A DNA stretch of 64,000 nt, taken from NCBI GenBank assembly GCA_025642075.2, contig JAODUO010000119.1:422501-486500 (forward strand). The letters run 5' to 3'. Both the position numbers and the translations under genes were made by a program. The stretch is from Ridgeia piscesae. Taxonomy: Eukaryota; Annelida; Polychaeta; Sabellida; Siboglinidae. Positions 16,574-29,435 of the stretch are shown piece by piece. The notes beneath the pieces were generated by a model. The model was not told the origin of the DNA. It made no database searches and saw only the letters and a list, made by a program, of their open reading frames with translations. Numbering within the stretch: the first letter of the stretch is position 1; each line of letters starts with the position of its first letter.

Positions 16574-16797
16574 GGACGGACGGACGGACGGACGGACGGA
16601 CGGACGGACGGACGGACGGACGGACGGACGGACGGACGGACGGACGGACGGACGGACGGACGGACGGACGGACGGACGGACGGACGGACGGACGGACGGA
16701 CGGACGGACGGACGGACGGACGGACGGACGGACGGACGGACGGACGGACGGACGGACGGACGGACGGACGGACGGACGGACGGACGGACGGACGGAC
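16574..16797 (+). repeat. Perfect GGAC tetranucleotide array, 56 copies
   Basis: 224 bp of GGAC without interruption. The GRTD and VRPS frames are artefacts. Confidence 0.98.
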
Positions 16798-18989
16798 AGT
16801 GAATCAACGTGGATGGTCACAACAGTGCAGAATTGAAACCGTTCCAAAATTTTAAAAAATAGGACCTTGTTGCTCAAAACAGTCTGTTGTTTGTAGATGA
16901 ATACAATGTTCTCAATACCAGAACAGATATGCCAAAGGTATACAGTGCACTAAATTGCATTTCACCGGTCTGAAACGATGTCCACAATTTGAAAGCTGCC
17001 CCCATGACATGTTCACTATAAACCGCCGGTACATTTGTGGACACATGCTTCCTGACCCAGGTAATTCTTTCAACTTGGAAGATCCCAACACCTTTGTTCA
17101 GAAAATGGAACAAAGTACAAGTGGTTCAGTGAATTTCCTGTTACACGTAATAACAAACACATCTACAGAACACGGTAAACACAATCTCCCTTTTGGAGGC
17201 CGCTTTGTACATGGCATACTAACTGACAATCAGGCTGCTGAATTAACACAAAGGAGTCAGCAAATGATTGAAAAACAATCATGAAAAATCCCTGATTTCA
17301 TTACACACAATGTTTTTATCTGTACGTCACCCACATGTTGCATACGACTTCTATGAACCTGTGTGCATGCAACAAGTCAATATGTGTCGTATTTAGCACG
17401 CGGCGATATAAATGTCACGACACACAATCATTATCTTATTACTGTTAGGCACATTTGTCATAATCAATATGTCCTCTGAATAAATGCGTCATAATCGTTA
17501 CGAGGAATGAAACGCACCAATAGTGGTTGCACCTCTTGTGTTGTACGCTAACGAGTTTGTATAATAGATGAAGATTGATTGTACACCAGCTGTACAATAA
17601 TATAAGTTACGTATCCAATCCTCAGACTTTGTGTAATAAATGAAACCGTCGAGATCATACAGCGGCTGTACAATGACCAATACAAGCCTTGTGTTTATCT
17701 GCAGCACATACACCAGCTTGGAGAAGAACATAGTAACGCGTTTTCTTCAACCAGAAATTATTAATTCACTATATGCACCTAGGTGACTGGCAACAGCGCG
17801 TTACCAGTTATGGAACGAGAAATTAAATTTTACAAGTGCCAATTTATGATTGCTTGTTAAACATATGCATCAGATATAACAGGAATGTATACAGTGACAC
17901 CTGGTGACAGCTTACTTCTCTAGACATTTCGTCAACATAGTGCAACAGCTGTCAAACATCATGAAGACTGAACAAATCAATAGAATAAAGGACCACTCGA
18001 GTGAAACTGATAAAATCTCAGTCGAAGGTTGACAATGGGAAATCGGTGAATTGGACGGATCTACACGATCACTACTGAACTCAATTCACTGTAATCTAAC
18101 TTGAAGTGTGATCGCAGGCAAACTGAAGACGGAATTAAATATATTATTGAATATAATTTGACATTTGTTTTAATTTCTAGGAATAATATCACCCACAAAT
18201 ATATTGCTAAATAAAACAAATTATACCTGCAATTTTAATTTACTTGTATATTTAAACTAACCTATGACATTTACTAACAATCACATTTCCGCCTTTAAAT
18301 GTCTCTTTAATCAGTCGGGTTCCAAGTAAACTGGGCAATTAATGGCAAGTGTTGATAGATAGTTGATAGATAGTTGACACACAGTGTCACATCCACATGT
18401 GATCTGTCTTCGTTTCAAAACACCGTTAAACTGACAAACTTCATAAAAGAACTGTCATGCAAAAATGAAAATTAATGACTTTACAAGCCATGCATTTGAT
18501 TAGGAACGCTACAGAAATATCACAAGACACGCAAGTTATTTATACACAACATAACTATCAACGATGTTGCAAGTGTCATGGATTAACACAGAAAACCGTC
18601 TCTGTATGGGACTATGCATATTTAGTGCTGCCACCTGGCGACCATTCAGATGATTAATAACTCTAATCCTTTCTTTTTTACCTGTACAAGTTAAGTTTAG
18701 TGAAGAATGCTTAGAACTTTGTATAGTACATATCACATATGCACCACCAGATACATGCAGTGACACTGGATGGGTGATACTGCGGTTAAATAATGTATAA
18801 AACAAATGCCAACAGATGATTAAAAACGAAAATATAACATGCAAAAATACATGTATATTATTCTTTACGACTGTGGCACAAATAAAGCAGAAAAAAATAA
18901 GTTTAATAAAAACAACTAAAAATATTCATATCATGATCACAGCACTAATAAAAAATATGAGAAACGTAATATTTAAAAGGAACAGGTAA
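16798..18989. other. No recognised gene; possible location of the missing WD40 3' exon
   Basis: A 109-codon plus-strand frame at 16955-17284 has balanced composition but no known motif. I searched by eye for a minus-strand WD40 terminal exon and did not find it. Confidence 0.3.
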
Positions 18990-19290
18990 GTTCCTATATA
19001 GTGCAGTATCCAATCCTCAGAAATGTCTTACACTTTACTCATGGCAGACAAGTTCAAATATACACCATCTCGGCTTCTCTCGGAAGCAATTAATGCGCGA
19101 AGACAATTTGTACACAACTATCACCAGTGCTTACAGCCAGGCAGTCATTCATACAGCTGAGTAAACTGGTACAATATAGAGTGAACAAACTTGCCCACGG
19201 TTTGATACGGCAGCACAAGATTAAAACAAGGGTTGGTCCAGAGTTCAAAGCTCTAGCCAATGCACAACAGTCAATGTTGTCTTGTAAAAC
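18990..19290 (-). mobile_element. SINE copy, same family as at 52640
   Basis: On the minus strand: tgggcaagtttgttcactct, then ccagtttactcagctgtatg, then ctggctgtaagcactgg, ending tgaggattggatactgcact. It aligns along its length with 52710-52920. The head is diverged. Confidence 0.65.
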
Positions 19291-19678
19291 AACATTGATC
19301 ACGATTTTCTTATGAAAGCTAAAAAAAAGTAATAAAAAGATAATACTTATTATTATTACTATTACGGTCGCCAATGATGGCATTGCAAGCAGCCGATAAC
19401 ACATTTCCGCTATTAAATGATAATATTTCTCCGTAAACTTGACATTACAACATCATGGGCATTGTGGGGAAGATCCTACCATTCACTGGGTCCAACGAGG
19501 GAAGTAAACAACTGTAACTAGTTTCCTCCACATCTTCTTGAAACACATCGCCAGTGTGTTGACGAGAGACGAGAGACGAGAGCACAAAGAAAGATGTACG
19601 ACACCTCAGAAGGAAACGTATTTACAACGATTCAAAGTTAGTGTGTTAATAAAGATTACGATGACGTGAGCAACTCAC

Positions 19679-19888
19679 CTCATCCGTCTCAAAGTTGATG
19701 GCCTGGGCACTTTTGGTGCCACTGCCGCCGGCCAGCACCGTCTGGTCATTGGCAAACCTGGCGCAGTACAGGTACTCCCCGTCACCCTTCTGACGGAACT
19801 TGATGTTCCTTACTAGACTCATCGTGTTGAAGTCCCACAGTTGCAGGGAGTTTTTCTTTACCCATGACCCCGACACAACGTAGCTGCC
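19679..19888 (-). CDS. WD40 gene exon 7
   Basis: Acceptor ccctcag, donor GAG|gtgagt. Encodes residues 236-305 from GSYVVSGSWVKKNSLQLWDF to GTKSAQAINFETDE. The first 19 bases and the acceptor are the source-like copy of the 35-bp array that fills the intron upstream. Confidence 0.92.
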
Positions 19889-22800
19889 CTGAGGGAACAT
19901 AACACCGACACAATGTAGCTGCCCTGAGGGAACATAACACAGACACAATGTAGTTACCCTGAGGGAACATAACACAGACACAATGTAGTTACCCTGAGGG
20001 AACATAACACAGACACAATGTAGTTACCCTGAGGGAACATAACACAGACACAATGTAGTTACCCTGAGGGAACATAACACAGACACAATGTAGTTACCCT
20101 GAGGGAACATAACACAGACACAATGTACTTACCCTGAGGGAACATAACACAGACACAATGTAGTTACCCTGAGGGAACATAACCCAGACACAATGTAGTT
20201 ACCCTGAGGGAACATAACCCTGACACAATGTAGTTACCCTGAGGGAACATAACACAGACACAATGTAGTTACCCTGAGGGAACATAACACAGACACAATG
20301 TAGTTACCCTGAGGGAACATAACCCCGACACAATGTAGTTACCCTGAGGGGAACAATTTAACCCAAAAAGACACAATGTAGTTACCCTGAGGGAACATAA
20401 CACAGACACAATGTAGTTACCCTGAGGGAACATAACACAGACACAATGTAGTTACCCTGAGGGAACATAACACAGACACAATGTAGTTACCCTGAGGGAA
20501 CATAACACAGACACAATGTAGTTACCCTGAGGGAACATAACACAGACACAATGTAGTTACCCTGAGGGAACATAACACAGACACAATGTAGTTACCCTGA
20601 GGGAACATAACACAGACACAATGTAGTTACCCTGAGGGAACATAACACAGACACAATGTAGTTACCCTGAGGGAACATAACCGACACAATGTAAAAACCC
20701 TGAGTTACCCTGAGGGAACATAACCCCGACACAATGTAGTTACCCTGAGGGAACATAACCCCGACACAATGTAGCTTACCCTGAGGGAACATAACCCCGA
20801 CACAATGTAGTTACCCTGAGGGAACATAACACAGACACAATGTAGTTACCCTGAGGGAACATAACCCCGACACAATGTAGTTACCCTGAGGGAACATAAC
20901 ACAGACACAATGTAGTTACCCTGAGGGAACATAACACCGACACAATGTAGTTACCCTGAGGGAACATAACCCTGACACTAGGTAGTTACCCTGAGGGAAC
21001 ATAACACAGACACAATGTAGTTACCCTGAGGGAACATAACCCCGACACAATGTAGCTACCCTCAAGGAACATAACCCTGACACTAGGTAGTTACCCTGAG
21101 GGAACATAACACAGACACAATGTAGTTACCCTGAGGGAACATAACCCCGACACAATGTAGTTACCCTGAGGGAACATAACACAGACACAATGTAGTTACC
21201 CTGAGGGAACATAACACCGACACAATGTAGTTACACTGAGGGAACATAACCCTGACACTAGGTAGTTACCCTGAGGGAACATAACACAGACACAATGTAG
21301 TTACCCTGAGGGAACATAACCCCGACACAATGTAGTTACCCTGAGGGAACATAACACAGACACAATGTAGTTACCCTGAGGGAACATAACCCCAACACAA
21401 TGTAGTTACCCTGAGGGAACATAACCCTGACACTTTGAAGTTACCCTGAGGGAACATAACCCTGACACTAGGTAGCAACCCTGAAGGAACATAACCCCGA
21501 CACAATGTAGTTACCCTGAGGGAACATAACCACAACACAATGTAGCTACACTGAGGTAACATAACCCTGACATATTGAAGTTACCCTGAAGAAACATAAC
21601 CCCGACACAAATTAGCTACCCTGAGGGAACATGACCTTGACACATTGAAATTACCCTGAAGGAACATAACCCCGATACAATGTAGCTACCCTGAGGGAAC
21701 ATGACCCTGACACTTTGAAATTACCCTGAGGGAACATAACCCTGACACATTGAAGTTACCCTGAAGGAACATAACCCTGACATAATTGTAGTTACCCTGA
21801 AGGAACATAACCCTGACACAATATAGCTACCCTGAGTGAACATAACCCTGACACATTGAAGTTACCCTGAAGGAACATAACCCCGACACAATGTAGTTAC
21901 CCTGAGGGAAAATAAACCTGACACAACGTAGCTACCCTGAGGGAAAATAAACCTGACACAATGTAGCTACCCTGAGGGAAAATAAACCTGACACAACGTA
22001 GCTACCCTGAAGGAACATAACCCTGACACAATATAGCTACCCTGAGTGAACATAACCCTGACACATTGAAGTTACCCTGAAGGAACATAACCCCGACACA
22101 ATGTAGCTTACCCTGAGGGAACATAACCCCGACACAATTTAAGCTTACCCTGAGGGAACATAACCTTGACACATTGAAGTTACCCTGAAGGAACATAACC
22201 CCGACACAATGTAGTTACCCTGAGGGAACATAACCCTGACACAATGTAGCTACCCTGAGGGAACATAACCCTGACACAATGTAGCTTTCCCTGAGGGAAC
22301 ATAACCCTGACACAATGTAGTTACCCTGAGGGAACATAACCCCGACACAATGTAGTTACCCTGAGGGAACATAACCCAGACACAATGTAGCTACACTGAG
22401 GGAACATAACCCTGACACATTGAAGTTACCCTGAAGGAACATAACCCCGACACAATGTAGTTACCCTGAGGGAACATAACCCTGACACAATGTAGTTACC
22501 CTGAAGGAACATAACCCAGACACAAAGTAGCTACCCTGAGGGAACATGACCCTTGACACATTGAAATTACCCTGAGGGAACATAACCCTGACACATTGAA
22601 GTTACCCTGAAGGAACATAACCCAGACACAATGTAGCTACCCTGAGGGAACATAACCCTGACACAATTTAAATACCCTGAGGGAACATAACCCTGACACA
22701 TTGAAGTTACCGTGAGGGAACATGACCCTGACACAATGTGGCTACCCTGAAGGAACATAACCCGACACAATGTAGCTAACCTGAAGGAACATAACCCTGA

Positions 22801-25800
22801 CACATTGAAGTTACCGTGAGGGAACATGACCCTGACACAATGTGGCTACCTGAAGGAACATAACCCGACACAATGTGGCTACCCTGAGGGAACATAACCC
22901 GACACAATGTAGCTACCCTGAGGGAACATAACCCGACACAATGTGGCTACCCTGAGGGAACATAACACTGACACATTGAAGTTACCCTGAAGGGACATAA
23001 CCCCGACACAATGTAGTTACCCTGAGGGAACATAACCCTCACACAATTTAACTACCCTGAGTTTACATATGTGGGATGGTGTGTTATCTCAGGATACACA
23101 TGTGGGGTGGTGTGTTATCTCAGGTTAAACATGGGGGAAGGTGTGTTATCTCAGGTTATATATGTGGGAAGGTGTGTTATCTGCTGCACTCACCCTGATG
23201 TCAATACTGTCTCCACAAATGTGTGGACCCGGGATGACACCCACAACACCTTCCTCAGTCCGTGAATCCCACATCTACACCCACACGAAGATGGAGCGTT
23301 ATTATTTAACACCTACATAAATATCACAAGATGGAGCATTAGTATCGCACACCTTTGTCAACACCACAAAATGGGGCATTCGTATCCTGCACTTTCACCA
23401 ACACCACAAGATATAGCATTAGTATCCAACACCTTCACCAACACCACAAGATGGAGCATTAGTATCCCACACCTTTGCCAACACCACAAAATGGAGCATT
23501 AGTATCCCACATCTTCACCAACACTACAAGATGGAGCATTAGTATCCCACACCTTTGCCAACACCACAAAATGGAGCATTAGTATCCCACACCTTCACCA
23601 ACACTACAGAATGGAGCATTAGTATCCCACACTTTCACCAACACCACAAAATGGAGCATTCTTATCCCACATCTTTGCCAACACCACAAAATGGAGCATT
23701 CATATCCCATACCTTCACCAACACCACTAGATGGAGCATTCGTATCCCACACCTTTGCCAACACCACAAAATGGAGCATTCATATCCCACACCTTTGCCA
23801 ACACCACAAGATGGAGCATTAGTATCCCACACCTTTGCCAACACCACAAAATGGAACATTCATATCCCACACCTTCGCCAACACCACAAGATGGAGCATT
23901 AGTATCCCCCACTTTTGCTAACACCACAAAATGGAGTATTCGTATCCTGCACTTTCACCAACATTACAAGATGAAGCATTTGTATCCAACACCTTCACCA
24001 ACACCACAAGATAGAGCATTAGTATCCCACACCTTCGCCAACACCGCAAGATAGAGCATTAGTATCCCACACCGTCGCCAACACCACAAGATAGAGCATT
24101 AGTATCCCACACCTTCGCCAACACCACAAGATGGAGCATTAGTATCCCACATCTTCACCAACACTACAAGATGGAGCATTAGTATCCCACACCTTCGCCA
24201 ACACCACAAGATGGAGCATTAGTATCCCACACCTTCACCAACACCACAAGATGGAGCATTAGTATCCCACACCTTTGCCAACACCACAAAATGGAGCATT
24301 AGTATCCCACATCTTCACCAACACTACAAGATGGAGCATTAGTATCCCACACCTTCGCCAACACCACAAGATGGAGCATTAGTATCCCACACCTTCGCCA
24401 ACACCACAAGATGGAGCATTAGTATCCCACACCTTCGCCAACACCACAAGATAGAGCATTAGTATCCCACATCTTCACCAACACTACAAGATGGAGCATT
24501 AGTATCCCACATCTTCACCAACACCACAAGATGGAGCATTAGTATCCCACATCTTCACCAACACTACAAGATGGAGCATTAGTATCCCACATCTTCACCA
24601 ACACCACAAGATGGAGCATTAGTATCCCACACCTTCACCAACACCACAAGATGGAGCATTAGTATCCAACACCTTCGCCAACACCACAAGATGGAGCATT
24701 AGTATCCCCACCTTCGCCAACACTACAAGATGAGCATTAGTATCCCACATCCTTCACCAACACCACAAAATAGGGGCATTAGTATCCCACATCTTCACCA
24801 ACACTACAAGATGGAGCATTAGTATCCAACACCTTCACCAACACCACAAGATGGAGCATTAGTATCCCACACCTTCCCAACACCACAAAATGGAGCATTA
24901 GTATCCCACATCTTCACCAACACTACAAGATGGAGCATTAGTATCCCACACCTTCACCAACACCACAAGATGGAGCATTAGTATCCCACATCTTCACCAA
25001 CACTACAAGATGGAGCATTAGTATCCCACACCTTCGCCAACACCACAAGATAGAGCATTAGTATCCCACACCTTCGCCAACACCACAAAATGGAGCATTA
25101 GTATCCCACATCTTCACCAACACTACAAGATGGAGCATTAGTATCCCACACCTTCGCCAACACCACAAGATGGAGCATTAGTATCCCACATCTTCACCAA
25201 CACTACAAGATGGAGCATTAGTATCCCACACCTTCGCCAACACCACAAGATAGAGCATTAGTATCCCACACCTTCACCAACACCACAAAATGGAGCATTA
25301 GTATCCCACATCTTCACCAACACTACAAGATGGAGCATTAGTATCCCACACCTTCACCAACACCACAAGATGGAGCATTAGTATCCCACACCTTCACCAA
25401 CACCACAAGATGGAGCATTAGTATCCCACACCTTCACCAACACCACAAGATGGAGCATTAGTATCCCACACCTTCGCCAACACCACAAAATGGAGCATTA
25501 GTATCCCACATCTTCACCAACACCACAAGATAGAGCATTACTATCCAACACCTTCACCAACACCACAAGATGGAGCATTAGTATCCCACACCTTCGCCAA
25601 CACCACAAAATGGAGCATTAGTATCCCACATCTTCACCAACACCACAAGATGGAGCATTAGTATCCAACACCTTCACCAACACCACAAGATGGAGCATTA
25701 GTATCCCACATCTTCACCAACACTACAAGATGGAGCATTACTATCCCATACCTTTGCCAACACCATAAGATGGAGCATTGGTATCCCATATCTTCACCAA

Positions 25801-28800
25801 CACTACAAGATGGAACATTAGTATCCCACACCTTCTCCAACACCACAAGATAGAGCATTAGAATCCCACACCTTTGCCAACACCATAAAATGGAGCATTC
25901 GTATCCTGCACTTTCACCAACACTACAAGATGGAGCATTTGTATCCCACACCTTTGCCAACACCACAAAATGGAGCATTCGTATCCTGCACTTTCGCCAA
26001 CACCACAAGATATAGCATTAGTATCCCACACCTTCGCCAACACCACAAGATGAAGCATTAGTATCCCACATCTTTGCCAACACCACAAAATGGAGCATTA
26101 GTATCCCACACCTTCACCAACACTACAAGATAGAGCATAAGTATCCCACACCTTTGCCAACACCACAAGATGGAGCATTGATATCCCACACTTACCCAGG
26201 TACATCAACATGGAGGATTAGTTCCCCCCTACACCAACATAAAATGGAGCTTTAGTATTCTACATCTACCTTGGTACACCAACATGGAGCATTATGCCTT
26301 CCATAATGAGATGAGCAATATATTACAAATACTGAGTTAAAGGGAGGTTTTCTGTTAGGAATTAACAATTCGATGTTAAAAAATCGCATCACTTTGCATG
26401 AATGGAAAATTTTGGTACATCCAAGAAAGGTCGCGACCTCACTGGAATGTAACTTCTGTCATCATGATGTCATCAGGATTCAACATGTCGCTACGTTTCT
26501 GAAAGTGGTACTCTGCGATACGAACATGTATTTCCTCCCAAAACATTGTAACTATATCAAAGGTTAATTAAAACAAACCAGGGTCATAAATAGATTACAG
26601 TAGACATAGACTAGGCTGTATGATATGATGTGGCAATAAAACGCAACAGGAAACGTCCCTTTAGAGAAACTGAAACTAGGCAAGAAAGGTCACCTTGAGA
26701 TTGTTGTCCCAGCCTCCTGTGATGAAGATGTGGTCATATTCGGGGTGACATTTCAGACCAAACACCCTCAATGCATGTCCCACCAAGTTATCGTCAGGAG
26801 CAGAAATGCCAACATAACCTGTTATTATCTTTGTTAGCTGCAAACATGACAGGGTATTGACATATATGTCCGTTTACTTATCTTACAGTAAATTCTTCTA
26901 ACAGTTTCTTATGCAAAGGTCTAATAATCTGGAATTGAATTCTAATTAACATCCAGCAAAAAAGACAACATCACAAGTTTTGCATTATCACTAAAAGCAA
27001 TTATTGTAAATGGGTATGAAAAGCTAGCTGAAGCTTATTCTATATAAAAACATCTATTCATATACATATGTAATTATAATATCCTTGTCATTGTCCACAG
27101 TTGGGATTACCACATGTCTGCTATACAAGTAAACTGAACATTTATTATTGAATATCATTGATAATTTTTACATACCTGGTCAGTTATGAAAACTTAAACT
27201 CTGTGTTACTCATGAAATGACTACTATATTGTGTATACAGCTATGGTTGGGTTGTCACGATTCTACACATGCCGATGTCCACAAGAAACAAACATAAAAC
27301 ATCACAGTATTTGACTAGCCATGTGCTTCGTATTTGTAAGAATCTCCGACATTACTGCTTATCAAATTAACTAAACAGCATGCTGCAGGAACCATGATGG
27401 GGAAACCTGTGAAGCAATCACACTGTGCCACTGAGTAAGGGGCGTGAGGGTGGAGGGGAGGGCGTGGGTGAGGGGAAGGGATTCTTTCTTCAACCGTGGC
27501 AAAGCTGTTGAGCGCTGGTGCCTCAAAGCACAATGACTCTGAATTTTAAAGATGCCACCATCTGGTGATCTGGGTCGTTTCACTTTTAGTTCGTCTGTTC
27601 TTGAATAGTGAACTGATAGTACTGAACACAAAATCTTCTTTTATTGTGAAACCTTAGCATAGCATAACAATTCTAAGTAGAATGTTTTCTTTTTTGTTTT
27701 TTATATCCTGTTATACATATATTTATTATTAGCTTAACATAATAATTTTTAATAGCTAATTTATCATTTTAAAGGACATTTTAGATACGTAATATTTATT
27801 AGCATAATATTAAAAAAAAATAGATACCCCAGGTTAATCTATCATTGTATAGGACATCTTAGAGATAATATTTATTTATTTACTAGATAAAAATACTATT
27901 TGTTAATGAATAAATTATCATTTTAAAGAACATGATATATATATATATATATTTTTATTTATTATATTTTATTTCATTGGCAATATGACACTCAAACACC
28001 AGAACACATTACTATTTGACATGACATGTATACGGCATATTGGAAATGGTGAACAAAGATTTATCATTATTGTCTGTCGACTGGTACCCAGGGCTATTTC
28101 TACTCCAAGCAACACAGAGGGTGGACGGGAGGGTGACGGGGGTTGGTAGTGGGAGGGTAAGATAAAAAAGGAGATTGGTGTTCGACTGTTAACTGTTTTA
28201 ACTTATTTTTCCAACTATATACACCTGACGTCATGATATAATCTTGACGACTGCACTTGTTGTGAGGCACTGATAAAGGTGACAGGAACGAGTGCCTTAC
28301 CGTCATTGTGTGTGAATCGTACATTCTCACATTCAAGTCCTTTCCCACAGTAATCACGTGTTGTCCACTGCATGATATATCGAGACAATGAGTTACGTTA
28401 TCTGTTTCTGAAACCATCACCAAATACACATATTCATCAGTGGACAAATCTTACGTTGGCTAGATGACCATTGTCCATCTATGGTGTGCGCAAGAAGTGT
28501 TTTACTGCATGTTTTGGGAAGAATGACAGGTATGTTTGAAGTGATTTGAGATGTAAATACTTGTCAGGGAGCAGAAACAGCCAAACAACCATTGCCCAAA
28601 CGTAAGAATATACCATTTTATGCGACCACAATTTGATGAGCATGGAGTCACAGTATATCTTAAATAATTTTTTAAACTTTGACATCTTCGGCACTTGTTC
28701 TTTATCTGCATTTGGTTTGAATCGCTCCTATCTAATCAATGTCAAATGTAAATTTTTTAATGCACGATAAATATGTGACAGATATGAATGGTGGCAAAGA

Positions 28801-29397
28801 TGATACTTATTAGTATCGTAGTGAAACATTAATGTTGTGCATTTGCACGCACGACACCAAAATGTACCTCGTACTTATAGCCTATAAAACGTTGCAACCT
28901 GTTGTAAATATATTACCGGTGAATATACAACAGTTATTTACTCCATATAACCCTATCTGTGCAACCAGACAAAGCCCCACTTTTAAACAACATTTTGCTC
29001 ACGCCAATTTAAAGTTAATGTGTAACATGTGAGTAACTCTGTGGAATTCTCGAGACAGATCTTGGAAGTGTTCTAGAAATATCAACTGCTTTAAAAAAAC
29101 AATACACTGATAATGTTTTGCTAAGTTACTGAAATGTATTGTCTCTAGTGGACTTGTCAACTTGTTATTCCATATCTAAACTGTTTTGTTTGTGTGTGTT
29201 ATATAATAATATTCAACTCCGTTAAAACTAAAAGATTATGTTGTACGCTGCAAACTGGATCTGTTTCTGGGTATAGTTATAAACTTTATAATTTGGGCAA
29301 GTGTTATAACTTCTGGAACGTTTCAATTTCCTGACTAATTAACATTTTGCTTCTTAGTGTATTGCAATTGTCACTGTTGTGATTGTTGAACTAAACT

Positions 29398-29435
<38 letters not shown>

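Noticed and set aside
16955..17284. 109-codon plus-strand frame
   Set aside because: Composition is plausible, but there is no recognised motif, splice partner or homologue known to me.
19889..26190. CRISPR-like regular repeats
   Set aside because: Units are contiguous with no unique spacers, and the sequence is an animal intron.
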